DNA from: Jannaschia rubra
GTDB lineage: Bacteria; Pseudomonadota; Alphaproteobacteria; Rhodobacterales; Rhodobacteraceae
DNA length: 64,000 nucleotides
Reading direction: 5' to 3'
Assembly (NCBI RefSeq): GCF_001403735.1
Contig: NZ_CXPG01000027.1
Coordinates: 18,188-82,187 of the forward strand
The notes under the pieces are model-generated. The model was not told the DNA's origin. It saw only the letters and a program-made list of their open reading frames with translations, and did no database searches. Shown in pieces: positions 8,902 to 17,715 of this stretch (positions within the stretch are counted from its first letter, which is position 1; each line of letters begins with the position of its first letter). The translations under genes and the position numbers were made by a program.

Positions 8902-11900
8902 ATGAAGCGCCGCGACATCCCGACCCTGCTGACCCACCTGACAGCCGACCTCGCCGCGGGCGACCTCACGACGCCTGCGCTCGCGGCCCACCTGACCGAC
9001 GTCACCGGCGGCACCGACGCCGCGGGCGCCTGGTCCTGGCGGCAGGCCTACGACCTCGTCCAGGCCGCCGCGATCCTGGCGGACCGGGAGGACGACGCGG
9101 GCGATCCCGCCACGCGCCTCGCGCGCCTGACCGGCACGGCGGACGCGCGCGCGACCGAGACGCGGCGCTCGGAGACGCAGGTCCGGCTGCAGCAGTTCTC
9201 GACGCCCCTTCCTTTCGCCCATGTCGCCGCGGTCGCGGCCACGATCCGCCCCGGCGACGTCGTGCTGGAGCCGTCGGCCGGGACCGGCGCGCTCGCGCAC
9301 ATGGCGCGGCGCGCGGGCGGGCACGTCGTCCTCAACGAACTGGACCCGTTCCGCGCCGCGGTGCTGGAGGAAGTGTTCGGAACGCGGCCCACCCGGCACG
9401 ACGCCGAGCACATCGACGACCTCCTCCCGCGCGAGACCTTGACCGACGTCGTCCTGATGAACCCGCCCTTCTCCTCCTCGGCTACCCGCGCGGGCGATCC
9501 GACCATCGCGCTGCGGCACACGCTGTCGGCCGCGAAGCGCCTCGTCCCCGGCGGCCGCCTCGTCGCGATTCTGCCGCGCGCCGCCTGCGCCGCGCGCCAG
9601 CCAGTGCTTTGGGCGCGGCTCATGGAGCGGGTCGCGCCCCGCCTGCACCTCGTCCTGCCCGATGCGGTCTACCGCAAGATGGGAACGAGCGTAGAGACCG
9701 CGCTGCTTGTGGCGGATCGCGTGGACGACGCCGCAGGGGCCGAAGCTCCGATCCTCCCCGAGCCGGTCGCGGACCTGGAAGCCGCGCTGCATGCCGTCCG
9801 CACTCGCCTGCCGGAGCGCCCCGCCCGCGTGCCGCGCGCCGTTCCGGCGACACCCGCACCCGCTCGACAGGCGTCGCTCGCCTCCGGCTCGCCCCCGAAA
9901 CGCGCCCGCCGCACCGCGCCTTCCGCCGCTCCAGCCCGGTCCAGCGCCCCGACTCCGATCCCCTTCACCGTCCTCGACAGGCCCCACACGAACGAGGCCG
10001 TCTCGGACGTCTACGCCCGCTACGCCCCGCAACGCATCGAGATCGCGGGCGCGGTGGACCACCCCTCACCTCTGGTCGAGAGCGTCGCCATGGCCGCCGT
10101 CGCCCCGCCGGTGCCGGTCTTCCCCGAGGGCGGCGGACCGGCCCTACCGCCGGCGATCGTCGCGACCGGCGCGCTGTCGGCCGCGCAGCTGGAGACGATC
10201 GTGATGGCGGACGCCGCGCATGCCGTCGACCTGCCGGGCCGCTTTGCCGTTGCTGACGACTGGACCGAGATCGAGCCTGCCCACGAGGGTGCCGACGGCA
10301 CCGCCTACCTCCAAGGCTACTTCCTCGGCGACGGCACCGGGGCGGGCAAGGGCCGTCAGGTGGCCGGGATCGTCATGGCGGGCTGGCTTGCCGGGCGGAC
10401 GCGGGCGGTGTGGATCTCGAAGTCGAAGACCCTGATCGAGGACGCCGTGCGCGACTGGACCGACCTCGGCGGCGCGCCCACGGACATCGTGCCGCTGGAG
10501 CGCTGGAAGCCCGACGAGGCGATCATCCTGCATCGCGGCATCCTGTTTCTCACCTACGCGACCCTGCGCAGCGTCGGGAAGACCGGCCGTTCGCGGCTGG
10601 AGCAGCTCGTCGAGTGGTGCGGGCCGCACTTCGAGGGCGTCCTCGCCTTCGACGAGGCACACGCGATGGCGAACGCGGCCGGCAGCTCGGACGGCGCGCG
10701 CGGCGGTACTGCGCCCTCGCAGCAGGGCATCGCCGGACTGCGTCTCCAGATCGCGCTCCCCCGCGCCCGCGTCCTCTACGTCTCGGCGACCGGCGCCACG
10801 AACGTCTCGAACCTCGCCTACGCCACCCGGCTCGGGCTCTGGGGGCCGGGCGATGCCTACCCCTTCGCCACGCGTGAGGACTTCGTGGCCGCGATGGTCG
10901 CGGGCGGGGTCGCGGCGATGGAGGTGGTCGCGCGGGACCTGAAGGCGCTCGGGCTCTACACGGCCCGGGCGCTGTCCTTCGAAGGCGTCGAGTACGACAT
11001 CCTCGAACATCGCCTCAGCGATGACGAGCGGGCGGTCTACGACCGCTTCGCGCGCGCGTTCAAGGTGATCCACGCCAACCTGCACGCCGCGCTGGAAGCG
11101 ACTGGGATCACCGACGCGGAGAGCGGCGTCACCGCAGGCGCGGCGAAAGCCTCCGCCCTCAGCCGCTTCGAGAGCATGAAGCAGCGCTTCTTCGGCCACG
11201 TGCTGAACGGCTTCAAGGCGGGCACGCTGATCCGCGCCATCGAGGCCGACCTGGCGGAGGGATGGGCGCCCGTGGTGCAGATCGTGTCCACAGGCGAGAG
11301 CCATCTCGACCGCGCCGTCGAGGGGCTCGACGGCGACGACCTGACCGAGGCGGCGCTGACGCCGAAGGAAGTGGTGATCCACTGGCTGCGCACCGCCTTC
11401 CCCGTGCAGGCGCACCAGCTGGTCGAGATCGAAGGGCAGATGGTCGCCGAGCGGTTGACCGATGCCGACGGCCGACCCATCGTCAGCCGGGAGGCGGAAG
11501 CCCTACGCGACGCGGCGCTGATGGAGCTCTACACCGTCGCCCCGATCCCCTCCGTCCTCGACCGGCTCGTCTGGCACTTCGGCGAGGAACGTCTGGCCGA
11601 GGTCACGGGCCGCTCCAAGCGCTCCATCCGCCTGCCGGACGGCACTCTCAAGGTCGTGCCGCGCTCGGCGCAGGCCAACTCGGCCGAGGCCGCCGCCTTC
11701 ATGGCCGGGACGAAGGACGTGCTGCTCTTCACCGACGCGGGCGGGACCGGGCGGTCCTATCACGCGGCGGCCACGGCCGGGAACCGCGACCGGCGGCGCC
11801 GGCACTACCTCGTCGAGCCCGGCTGGCGCGCGGCCGAGGCCATCCAAGGGCTGGGCCGGACGCACCGCTCGGCGCAGGTCACGGCGCCGTGGTTCCGCGT

Positions 11901-13143
11901 GGTAACGACGGACGTTCACGGCGAGAAGCGGTTCACCTCGACCATCGCGCGGCGGCTCGACACGCTCGGCGCCCTCACACGGGGCCAGCGAGAGACGGGG
12001 AGCCAGAACCTGTTCCGCGCCTCGGACAACTTGGAGAGCCCGATCGCCCGCCGCGCGCTGGTCGCGCATTACCACGAGTTGGTCCGGGGCACCTGCGAGG
12101 CGATGACCCATGCCGCGTTCGAGGACTGGACCGCGCTGCGTCTGACCGATGCGGACGGCGTGATTCTCGAAGACCTGCCGCCGATCCAGCGCTACCTCAA
12201 CCGCCTCCTCGCCCTGCCCATCGACATGCAGAACGCGCTCTTCGGCGCGCTCGCGGCGAAGATCGAACAGCTCACCGAGCGGGCGCGCGCGAACGGCACG
12301 CTCGACGTCGGCATCGAGACGCTGCGCGCCGACCGCATCACCGTCGTCGAGGAGGCGGACCTGTGGACCTGCCCCAAGAGCGGGTCGGTCACGCGGACCG
12401 TGACGCTCGACTGCGAGACCGAGCTCCGCATCCCCGACGGCGCGACGGTCCTTCATGACCACGGCGCCCGCATGGCGCCGCGCCACAACGCGGCCTCGGG
12501 CAAGGTCGTGCTGATCTCGAAGCGACCGCAACAGGTGTTCGACGACGACGTGCTCGCCGAGATCCGCGAGACGCGCCGCCCCACCGGGCGCGGCTCCATG
12601 ACGGAGGACGCCTTCGCTTCGTCGCACTGGGAACCCGTGGACGCCGAGAGGTTCGTCCGGCTGTGGGACGCCGAGGTCGCGGACCTGCCGACCGTCGAGA
12701 CGCACCGCATTGTCCTCCTGACCGGCCTGCTACTGCCGATCTGGCGCGACATCCCGTCCGACAGCGAGCGCATCTGGCGCGTCACCCCGGAGGACGGCGT
12801 CGCCCGCATCGGCCGTGCGATCTCGCCCGAGCAGGCCGTGGTGCTGGCGGGCAGGTTCCGGGGCGGGGAGACCACCCCTGCGGAGCTGGTCGCCGCCGCG
12901 ATGGCGGGGGACGGCGCGGTCGACCTGGGCCGTGGGCTGACGCTACGCGCGCGCCGCGTCGCCGGGACCAGGCGGCTCGAGGTCGAGGGCTGGCGGCCGG
13001 AGCAGGTCGATGCGCTGAAGGCCGCGGGCTGCTTCACCGAGATCGTCGGCTACCAGCTCCGGGCCTTCGTGCCGGTCGGCGACGCCGCTTCGGCCGTGAT
13101 CGCGGTGATCCGATCCGGAGGCGGTATGAAGGTCGCCGCATAA
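8902..13143 (+). CDS. N6-methylase / Strawberry-notch helicase fusion (DarB-like)
   Basis: 1413 aa. The N-terminal adenine methylase has motif I EPSAGTGALA (from residue 123) and motif IV NPPF (from N187). After a Pro/Ala-rich linker (about 300-350) comes an SF2 helicase of the Strawberry-notch type, with Walker A GTGAGKG (K483) and DEAH at 584-587. A Strawberry-notch C-terminal domain follows, with a DAGGTGRSYHAA block and a QGLGRTHRSAQ motif VI. This combination is found in phage P1 DarB, an injected antirestriction protein, and on many plasmids. The likely role is DNA protection or remodelling during transfer, but that is inference. The start at 8902 follows the fifth leader; the upstream in-frame start at 8869 lies inside the leader. 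Confidence 0.82.
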   Translation: MKRRDIPTLLTHLTADLAAGDLTTPALAAHLTDVTGGTDAAGAWSWRQAYDLVQAAAILADREDDAGDPATRLARLTGTADARATETRRSETQVRLQQFSTPLPFAHVAAVAATIRPGDVVLEPSAGTGALAHMARRAGGHVVLNELDPFRAAVLEEVFGTRPTRHDAEHIDDLLPRETLTDVVLMNPPFSSSATRAGDPTIALRHTLSAAKRLVPGGRLVAILPRAACAARQPVLWARLMERVAPRLHLVLPDAVYRKMGTSVETALLVADRVDDAAGAEAPILPEPVADLEAALHAVRTRLPERPARVPRAVPATPAPARQASLASGSPPKRARRTAPSAAPARSSAPTPIPFTVLDRPHTNEAVSDVYARYAPQRIEIAGAVDHPSPLVESVAMAAVAPPVPVFPEGGGPALPPAIVATGALSAAQLETIVMADAAHAVDLPGRFAVADDWTEIEPAHEGADGTAYLQGYFLGDGTGAGKGRQVAGIVMAGWLAGRTRAVWISKSKTLIEDAVRDWTDLGGAPTDIVPLERWKPDEAIILHRGILFLTYATLRSVGKTGRSRLEQLVEWCGPHFEGVLAFDEAHAMANAAGSSDGARGGTAPSQQGIAGLRLQIALPRARVLYVSATGATNVSNLAYATRLGLWGPGDAYPFATREDFVAAMVAGGVAAMEVVARDLKALGLYTARALSFEGVEYDILEHRLSDDERAVYDRFARAFKVIHANLHAALEATGITDAESGVTAGAAKASALSRFESMKQRFFGHVLNGFKAGTLIRAIEADLAEGWAPVVQIVSTGESHLDRAVEGLDGDDLTEAALTPKEVVIHWLRTAFPVQAHQLVEIEGQMVAERLTDADGRPIVSREAEALRDAALMELYTVAPIPSVLDRLVWHFGEERLAEVTGRSKRSIRLPDGTLKVVPRSAQANSAEAAAFMAGTKDVLLFTDAGGTGRSYHAAATAGNRDRRRRHYLVEPGWRAAEAIQGLGRTHRSAQVTAPWFRVVTTDVHGEKRFTSTIARRLDTLGALTRGQRETGSQNLFRASDNLESPIARRALVAHYHELVRGTCEAMTHAAFEDWTALRLTDADGVILEDLPPIQRYLNRLLALPIDMQNALFGALAAKIEQLTERARANGTLDVGIETLRADRITVVEEADLWTCPKSGSVTRTVTLDCETELRIPDGATVLHDHGARMAPRHNAASGKVVLISKRPQQVFDDDVLAEIRETRRPTGRGSMTEDAFASSHWEPVDAERFVRLWDAEVADLPTVETHRIVLLTGLLLPIWRDIPSDSERIWRVTPEDGVARIGRAISPEQAVVLAGRFRGGETTPAELVAAAMAGDGAVDLGRGLTLRARRVAGTRRLEVEGWRPEQVDALKAAGCFTEIVGYQLRAFVPVGDAASAVIAVIRSGGGMKVAA

Positions 13144-13152
13144 GCTACTGAT

Positions 13153-13230
13153 CCAGAGCGCTCGCGGTTCGGGCTGGACCGATCGCCCGCGCTCTGGGAG
13201 TCTGCGGATGTTCTCATCGGAGACGCACCC
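13153..13230 (+). promoter_or_regulatory. two-hairpin leader 6 / intergenic hairpin
   Basis: A perfect 9-bp stem CCAGAGCGC/GCGCTCTGG (13153-13161 with 13189-13197) is followed by a short GATG-ttct-CATC hairpin (13207-13218). GGAGAC then precedes the ATG at 13231. The first stem may also end the upstream transcript, but it has no T-run. Confidence 0.45.
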
Positions 13231-13527
13231 ATGCCCCGCCGCCCCAAGCCCGCGCCGCCGGACGCCCAGATCGAGATGTTCCCCGCCCGCCTGCGCTTGG
13301 TGCGCGAGGCGCCGGAGGAGAACGTCCACCGCTACTACGCGCTGGAGGTCCAGCCCGACCTCTTCGGCGGGGCCTCCCTCGTCCGCGCCTGGGGCCGGAT
13401 CGGATGGAGCCGGACGACGCGGGTCGAGCTGCATGCCGACGAGGGGCAGGCCCTCGACGCGCTGCGCGACTGGGAGACCGCCAAGCGCAAGCGCGGCTAC
13501 GCGCCGGACACGAACCATGGGCGATGA
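13231..13527 (+). CDS. WGR-domain protein
   Basis: 98 aa. It is a stand-alone WGR domain: an RYYALEVQPDLFGG strand, the signature W-G-R in RAWGRIGW, and an ALDALRDWETAKRKRGY helix. WGR domains bind nucleic acid ends in PARPs. Stand-alone versions on alphaproteobacterial plasmids are of unknown role. It lies 10 bp upstream of the next gene, whose ribosome site falls inside this gene's end, so the two are probably co-translated. Confidence 0.85.
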   Translation: MPRRPKPAPPDAQIEMFPARLRLVREAPEENVHRYYALEVQPDLFGGASLVRAWGRIGWSRTTRVELHADEGQALDALRDWETAKRKRGYAPDTNHGR

Positions 13528-13537
13528 GGAGACGAAC

Positions 13538-14071
13538 ATGACCAAGGCCACCACCAAGCCGCGCCGCCCGATCTGGGAGCGCGCGCAGATGTTCATCGCC
13601 TTCCACCGCGATCCCACCCGCCGGAAGCGCGAGACCCCCTACCTCTGGCCGCCGAAAGACGCGAGCGCGGGGCTGCGCGCCGAGACCGCCGACCAGGAGA
13701 CCTTCGTCCACCTCCGCGGCCCCGACCGCGCGGACGACGTGCAGCTAAAGCTCCGCCCGAACGCGATCATCGCGCGGCGCGAGCCGGGGCGCGGCTGGTC
13801 GGGGATCGAGGTGAACGACCATTCGGTGCGCGTCCTCGTCGGCGACGTCTGGATCGAGATCGACCCCATGGGTGCGGTCAAGCGCGAGGCCGACGACGGG
13901 GCCTCGACCACCTTCCTCGAGTTCGACGGCTCGATCATCCAGCTGACCGAGGACGCCGAGGTCTGCGTGTCCGGGAACGGCGAGCGGATCACGCGGCGCA
14001 CGGCCGAGCGGCTGGACGTGGTGACGGGCGACGGGATCATGTCGTCGCCGCGGAAGCGGATCGAGCGCTGA
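13538..14071 (+). CDS. hypothetical protein, beta-rich C-terminus
   Basis: 177 aa, not recognised. It has a basic N-terminus (KPRRPIWERAQMFIAFHRDP) and a C-terminal half of short alternating strands (VNDHSVRVLVGDVWIEIDPMGAV, then a FDGSIIQLTEDAEVCV segment), a pattern typical of beta-solenoid or beta-sandwich folds. No transmembrane or secretion signal. The ATG at 13538 is preferred because GAGGAGA lies 8 bp upstream; an in-frame ATG at 13517 overlaps the end of the WGR gene. It is coupled to the WGR gene. Confidence 0.6.
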   Translation: MTKATTKPRRPIWERAQMFIAFHRDPTRRKRETPYLWPPKDASAGLRAETADQETFVHLRGPDRADDVQLKLRPNAIIARREPGRGWSGIEVNDHSVRVLVGDVWIEIDPMGAVKREADDGASTTFLEFDGSIIQLTEDAEVCVSGNGERITRRTAERLDVVTGDGIMSSPRKRIER

Positions 14072-14174
14072 CCCCGCTTTACCGGCTTATGCCTTCGCTC
14101 TTGTTCATCATTCTGCAACCTGCAATGCCCGGGCATCATTCATGTTTCTCGTCTCATGCGTCAGGTCTTCGCCC

Positions 14175-14618
14175 ATGATCCGCTCTCTGCTCATCGTCGC
14201 CGCTCTCGCCTCTCCCGCCTTGGCCTTCACTGTCGTCGAGACGATCGAGGGCGTGGCGCGCGTGGTCGATGGCGATACGATCCGCGTCGGTCGTGTCCCC
14301 GTCCGACTGAACGGCCTCGCCGCACCCGAGATCTCCGGTGACCGCGTCCAGCCGGGCGGGATCGAGGCGACGGACGCGATGCGGGCGCTCGTCGAGGGCC
14401 GCCATGTCGTGTGCGATCTCGACGGTAGCCGCACGCATGGCCGGGAGGTCGGCCGGTGCGCGGTCGATGGGCAGGATATCGGGGAGGCGATGGTTCGGGG
14501 CGGCTATGCACGGGATTGCCGGCGCTACTCGGGCGGCGACTACGCCGCCGCCGAGTCGGCGGCCCGCGCTGCGGGTCGGGATCTGTCCGCGATCTATGCC
14601 CTCCCGGGCTACTGCTAG
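14175..14618 (+). CDS. secreted thermonuclease-like (SNase) protein
   Basis: 147 aa. The signal peptide is MIRSLLIVAALASPALA. The mature part has the staphylococcal-nuclease pattern: VVDGDTIRVG (metal-binding Asp), RLNGLAAPEI, a Glu-rich GIEATDAMRAL helix, a THGREVGRCAVDGQDI strand pair and a C-terminal ARAAGRDLSAIY helix. The usual catalytic Arg/Glu positions are only partly conserved, so it may have reduced or altered activity. Entry-exclusion, DNA scavenging and periplasmic nuclease roles are all possible. The start at 14175 is chosen because it begins the signal peptide; an in-frame ATG at 14142 would add 11 residues ahead of it. Confidence 0.78.
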   Translation: MIRSLLIVAALASPALAFTVVETIEGVARVVDGDTIRVGRVPVRLNGLAAPEISGDRVQPGGIEATDAMRALVEGRHVVCDLDGSRTHGREVGRCAVDGQDIGEAMVRGGYARDCRRYSGGDYAAAESAARAAGRDLSAIYALPGYC

Positions 14619-14770
14619 ACCTGCTCCAACGCTGAACGGATGCGCTCGAGATACCGCCGATCACAGGCGGTGGCCGGTCGCACGTTTGGAAGGCGGTCGA
14701 AGGGGCCCCAGGGGGACGACTGTCGCGCAGCTTGACCGGACGACCTTCAACCGGATGGCGGAAAATAGAG

Positions 14771-14836
14771 GGAGGAGGGGGCTTCGCCTTGGGGCGATCC
14801 GAACCGGATCGGAAAAGAGACCCGAGGAGAAGACCC
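14771..14836 (+). promoter_or_regulatory. two-hairpin leader 7
   Basis: Purine-rich GGAGGAGGGGGCTTCGCC stretch (14770-14788), then a perfect 7-bp stem CGATCCG-aac-CGGATCG (14795-14811), then GAAAAGAGACCCGAGGAGA before the ATG at 14837. Confidence 0.6.
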
Positions 14837-15541
14837 ATGATCACCGGAACCCTGACGCGCAACGCCGACGGCACGACCTACACGCTGAGCGTCGCGACGC
14901 TCATGTTCGACATCGCGCGGCTGAACGTCGTGCCGAACGGCTACAAGAGCGCCGACAACCACCCCGACCACCACATCGAGCTCCGCACCCCGCGGGGCCG
15001 GACGATGCGCGTCGGAAGCATTTGGTCGGCCACCTCCAAGACCTCCAAGCGGGAGTACTTCCAGATCGCGCTGACCGACCGGATGGGCCGGTCGTGGCGC
15101 ATGAACGCCGTGCAGGGCGACGAGATGCCGAAGGACGAATGGCGCATCGTGCCGCTCGCGGGTGGTGAGACCCAATCGATCGCGCTGACCGGCCGGATCG
15201 AAACGCTGGACGACGGCAACCTCGCCGGTTCCATCGGCTCCTACGACTTCGACATGGACTTCGTCGCCGTCGAGAACGCGCACAAGGCCTCGGACGACCA
15301 CCCCGACTGGCACATCGAGGCGCGCTCGCCCGCCGGGCGGATCGTGCGGATGGGCTCGATCTGGCGCGCGACGTCGGAGCGGTCGGGCAACGCTTACCTC
15401 TCCATCGCCTTCCATGCGCCCATGGGGACGCAGCACCGGGCCAATGCCTTCCCGCGTGAGGGCGCGGCGCCGGGCACCTACGAGGTCGTGGCGCTGACGC
15501 CGCTGGCCGCGGCCGGCGGGGGTCTGGCGCTGGCGGCCTGA
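14837..15541 (+). CDS. tandem DUF736 protein
   Basis: 234 aa made of two related halves (about 1-110 and 115-225). Each begins with a GTLT/TGRIETL strand, continues with a HPD-H/W-HIE block and ends with a VGSIW.ATSK/GSIWRATSE turn and a Y(F/L)(Q/S)IA strand. DUF736 is a small single-domain family common on rhizobial and Rhodobacterales plasmids next to mobilisation genes, and its function is unknown. The duplicated, fused form is less usual. The start at 14837 follows the seventh leader. Confidence 0.72.
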   Translation: MITGTLTRNADGTTYTLSVATLMFDIARLNVVPNGYKSADNHPDHHIELRTPRGRTMRVGSIWSATSKTSKREYFQIALTDRMGRSWRMNAVQGDEMPKDEWRIVPLAGGETQSIALTGRIETLDDGNLAGSIGSYDFDMDFVAVENAHKASDDHPDWHIEARSPAGRIVRMGSIWRATSERSGNAYLSIAFHAPMGTQHRANAFPREGAAPGTYEVVALTPLAAAGGGLALAA

Positions 15542-15569
15542 TCCCCGCTCATTTCGATCAACGCCTTCC

Positions 15570-15637
15570 GGGCCGCCCCCAACCGGGGCGGCCCCTTTCC
15601 GCCGTGTCCATCGACACGAACCGGAAAGGACCGGACC
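15570..15637 (+). promoter_or_regulatory. two-hairpin leader 8 with strong GC hairpin
   Basis: A perfect 10-bp stem GGGCCGCCCC-ccaacc-GGGGCGGCCC (15570-15594) is followed by a 6-bp stem CGTGTC-catc-GACACG (15603-15618). GGAAAGGA then precedes the ATG at 15638. The first hairpin, followed by CTTTCC, may also terminate the DUF736 transcript. Confidence 0.6.
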
Positions 15638-16015
15638 ATGACGACCCGCACCCAGACCACCCCCGCCATCGGGATCGACCGCGACGGCGCCGGGCTCCAC
15701 GCCCTCGCCGCGCAGGTGACCGAGATCGCCGCCGTGCAGCTGTCCCTCGCCCCGGCCCAGGTCGAGCGCGCCATGGCGCTCTCGGCCTGGACCACCGCCG
15801 CCGAGATGATCGAGCGCGAGTTCCTCGGCACCTACCGCGGGTACTTCCCCAAATGCGGGATGGCCGTGCGCAACGAGGCCGTCATCGCCGAGGTCTTCGA
15901 CGCGATCGCGAAGGCGCTCGGCGACCCGCGGCGCGCGCTGCGGGCGGGAAGCTACGTGCCCCCTGCCCTTGGTACTGCGTCCGTCGCCTCCATCGGAGGG
16001 CACGCCGATGGGTGA
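15638..16015 (+). CDS. hypothetical protein, first gene of four-gene operon
   Basis: 125 aa, not recognised. Mostly helical and Ala-rich, with an AEMIEREFLGTYRGYFPKCG core, one Cys, and an Ala/Gly-rich tail. No export signal. Its last codons overlap the start of the next gene by 8 bp, and the four genes to 17676 all overlap, so they should be expressed as one unit from the leader at 15570. Confidence 0.6.
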   Translation: MTTRTQTTPAIGIDRDGAGLHALAAQVTEIAAVQLSLAPAQVERAMALSAWTTAAEMIEREFLGTYRGYFPKCGMAVRNEAVIAEVFDAIAKALGDPRRALRAGSYVPPALGTASVASIGGHADG

Positions 16016-16436
16016 GGGTCTGTACTGGAGCCGGGACGGTCGCACCGCCTATGTCGAGCCCTTCGACGATCTCGACCCCGAGGATCGCCTCCGCTGGCAG
16101 GACGCCTGGTTCGACCTCGGCGAGGCCATCGCGTCCTGCCTTTCGGACGCCTGGGAACGCGTCCCGCGCCATTGGAAGCGCACCGGCGAACGGATCGTCA
16201 TGTGCAACGGTCTGCACGAGGTCTGGCTGGTCGAGGACAGCTACGCCCGCGTCCACGTCACCTTCGGCGTCCGCGACGACCTCCACGAGACCGAAGCCCT
16301 CGCCCGCGCGACGATGCCGGACCGGGCCGAGGCGTTCTTCGATCGGCTGGCGCGGCACTACGACCTGCGCGTCCGCACCTCCGCCTGGATGAGCGCCGCG
16401 CGCGTCGCTCGCCCCACCGGGGAGGCGGCGGCATGA
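16008..16436 (+). CDS. hypothetical protein, second gene of four-gene operon
   Basis: 142 aa, not recognised. Acidic, with aromatic-rich motifs (GLYWSRDGRTAYVEPFDD, then EVWLVEDSYARVHVTFGV) and a C-terminal RAEAFFDRLARHYDLR helix. A GGAGGGC ribosome site inside the preceding gene supports the start at 16008. Its stop overlaps the next start (ATGA). Confidence 0.6.
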   Translation: MGEGLYWSRDGRTAYVEPFDDLDPEDRLRWQDAWFDLGEAIASCLSDAWERVPRHWKRTGERIVMCNGLHEVWLVEDSYARVHVTFGVRDDLHETEALARATMPDRAEAFFDRLARHYDLRVRTSAWMSAARVARPTGEAAA

Positions 16437-16930
16437 GGATCGAGCTGCGCGCTATCCGGTACAGCCCCTCCGCCTCGCAGGAGACGGCGTTCTACTCGGC
16501 CGACCTCCACGTCGACGGGCGCAGGATCGGCACGGTCTCGAACGGCGGCACAGGCGAGGCGGACGCCTTCCACGGCGACCGGGAAGCCTACGCTGCCGCC
16601 GACGCCTGGAGCCGCGCGAACCTGCCGCCATGGCGCACGCAGGACGGACAGGCGTTCGAGACCGACCTCGAGCTGCACTGCGCCGCGCTCCTGCAGGAGT
16701 GGATCGACGAGGACGACCTGCACCGCGCCCTCGCGGAGCGCGTCCTCTGGCGCGACCCGGTCGACGGGCTGGTCTACGAGGTCCGCCACCGCGGCAAGAT
16801 CGAGGAGACCGTCGCCTCGGTCCGGCGCCGCCATCCCGGCGTAACGATCCTGAACGAGCTGCCCTTCGCCATGGCGCTCGCGATCTGGAGGTCGATCCCG
16901 CCGCAAGGTTTTCCGGAGGAGGGGCGATGA
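16433..16930 (+). CDS. hypothetical protein, third gene of four-gene operon
   Basis: 165 aa, not recognised. It opens with a strand-rich segment (MRIELRAIRYS, then FYSADLHVDGRRIGTVSNGG) and continues into a helical part containing TDLELHCAALLQEWID and VYEVRHRGKIEETV. Start and stop both overlap neighbours by ATGA, which indicates translational coupling with the PAPS-reductase-like gene downstream. Confidence 0.6.
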   Translation: MRIELRAIRYSPSASQETAFYSADLHVDGRRIGTVSNGGTGEADAFHGDREAYAAADAWSRANLPPWRTQDGQAFETDLELHCAALLQEWIDEDDLHRALAERVLWRDPVDGLVYEVRHRGKIEETVASVRRRHPGVTILNELPFAMALAIWRSIPPQGFPEEGR

Positions 16931-17676
16931 GCGCCCGCCTCCCCGTGCCCCCCGCCATCGCCGCCGAGATCGAGGCCGGCGCGCTCTTCGCGATCTCGCA
17001 TTCGGGCGGCAAGGACAGCCAGGCCATGACGATCCTGCTGTGCGAGGTCGTCCCGCCCGAGCAGATCGTCGTCGTGCACGCGCCGCTCGGGCGGGTCGAA
17101 TGGCCCGGCACCCTGCGCCACATCGAGCGGACGGCCGAGGGCCTGCCGCTGATCCTCGCGCATGCTCGGACGGAACTGCTGGACGTGGTCCGTCGGCGGG
17201 GCCGCTGGCCCACGCCCGGCATCCGGCAGTGCACGTCGGACCTCAAGCGCGGGCCGATCACCCGCGAGGTGCGACGCTACCTGCATGCCCGCCCGCAGCA
17301 CGGCCTGCGCGTCGTCTCCTGCATGGGCATGCGGGCGGACGAGAGCGCCCGGCGGGCGAAGCAGGCGCCGCTGAAGCCGAACGCCCGGAACTCCGTCGCC
17401 GGACGGCACTGGCTCGACTGGCTGCCGATCCACCACCTGACGGAGGCGGAGGTCTTCGAGACCATCGCCGCCGCCGGGCAGCGGCCGCATTGGGTCTACC
17501 GGGCGGGGATGTCGCGGTGCTCCTGCTCGTTCTGCATCATGGCATCAAGGGACGACCTGCGCCGGGCAGCGCAGCTGCGGCCAAAGCTGGCAGCCGAGTA
17601 CGTCGCGCTGGAAGAGGAGATCGGCCACACGCTCAGCCCGTCGCGGGTGCCGCTGCGGCGTCTTTTCGAGGCGTAG
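16927..17676 (+). CDS. PAPS-reductase-like PP-loop enzyme
   Basis: 249 aa. The PP-loop SGGKDS is at residues 26-31, next to a family-typical QCTSDLKRGPI block (about 100-110) and an MGMRADESARRAK block. A C-terminal CSCSFCIMA cysteine cluster (about residue 200) could bind metal or Fe-S. It belongs to the phosphoadenosine-phosphosulfate reductase superfamily of ATP-alpha-hydrolases, which includes DndC of DNA phosphorothioation, BREX-associated BrxP-type proteins and plasmid or phage proteins of unknown role. No dndA/B/D/E or cysteine-pathway genes are visible, so assimilatory sulfate reduction is unlikely. It is last in a tightly overlapping operon with three unknown proteins. Confidence 0.8.
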   Translation: MSARLPVPPAIAAEIEAGALFAISHSGGKDSQAMTILLCEVVPPEQIVVVHAPLGRVEWPGTLRHIERTAEGLPLILAHARTELLDVVRRRGRWPTPGIRQCTSDLKRGPITREVRRYLHARPQHGLRVVSCMGMRADESARRAKQAPLKPNARNSVAGRHWLDWLPIHHLTEAEVFETIAAAGQRPHWVYRAGMSRCSCSFCIMASRDDLRRAAQLRPKLAAEYVALEEEIGHTLSPSRVPLRRLFEA

Positions 17677-17696
17677 GTGGGTTGGCCCCGGCGGGA

Positions 17697-17715
17697 GGGG
17701 GCAACGTCGGCCCCC
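17697..17715 (+). terminator. GC-rich hairpin after the four-gene operon
   Basis: GGGGGC-aacgtcg-GCCCCC, 21 bp after the stop at 17676. There is no strong T-run, so termination is presumed rather than certain. Confidence 0.4.

Noticed and set aside
14747..16045. 432-codon minus-strand open frame
   Set aside because: Shadow of the DUF736 and operon genes; no ribosome site and low-complexity product.
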